From: Bacteroidaceae bacterium
GTDB lineage: Bacteria; Bacteroidota; Bacteroidia; Bacteroidales; Barnesiellaceae_A
NCBI GenBank assembly: GCA_017935645.1
Contig: JAGBHF010000075.1
Span: 1-33,986, forward strand
DNA length: 33,986 nt
Direction of reading: 5' to 3'
The notes beneath the pieces are model-generated. The model had not been told where the DNA came from. It searched no databases and saw only the letters and a list, made by a program, of their open reading frames with translations. Positions 33,313 to 33,986 of this stretch are shown here, piece by piece (position 1 is the first letter of the stretch; each line of letters begins with the position of its first letter). A program made the position numbers and the translations under genes.

Positions 33313-33986
<674 letters not shown>

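Overview
This 34-kb window looks like chromosomal DNA from a Bacteroidota species, most likely order Bacteroidales. The evidence is: (i) promoters of the Bacteroidetes type (a TTTG or GTTG box, a 20-nt spacer, then TAnnTTTG) upstream of the acyltransferase, ssb and gdhA genes; (ii) A-rich leaders without clear Shine-Dalgarno sites; (iii) a porW/porX pair, regulators of the Bacteroidetes-only type IX secretion system (T9SS); (iv) a PnuC-type transporter beside thiamine pyrophosphokinase, and a thioferritin-like DPSL protein. I cannot name the family or genus from the sequence alone.

Layout. 1-5890 (+): a complete tripartite RND efflux operon (outer-membrane factor, membrane-fusion lipoprotein, inner-membrane pump), with an operator-like inverted repeat before it and a strong intrinsic terminator after it. 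5954-6296: non-coding, with an exact 44-bp direct repeat and a GC-rich palindromic element. 6297-14296 (+): a carbohydrate cluster, probably one transcript: an acyltransferase of the fucose-4-O-acetylase type, manC-gmd-fcl (mannose-1-P to GDP-L-fucose), a lipoprotein glycosidase of the alpha-galactosidase type, and a UbiA/HAD pair resembling the first two steps of decaprenyl-phosphoryl-ribose synthesis.

22838-14318 (-): one promoter precedes eight closely packed or overlapping genes: ssb, aroA, a small membrane protein with a CCx2Hx2C motif, an ABC-3 metal permease, porW, porX, tsaE and a membrane-anchored GH25 lysozyme. 22914-23432 (-) encodes a DPSL/thioferritin.

23496-27173 is the most unusual stretch: a complete, apparently catalytically intact phage-type large terminase with a small partner gene on the minus strand, facing three small unrecognised genes on the plus strand. 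No portal, capsid, tail, integrase or lysis genes are visible. It looks like an orphan or domesticated packaging module and is the best candidate here for an undescribed system.

32943-27170 (-): a compact six-gene operon: a 700-residue coiled-coil protein, a polyprenyl diphosphate synthase, an unknown 232-residue protein, tatD, a PnuC-type (probably thiamine) transporter and thiamine pyrophosphokinase. 33413 to the end (+): the 5' part of gdhA behind a near-perfect Bacteroidetes promoter. No rRNA, tRNA, CRISPR array or insertion sequence was recognised.
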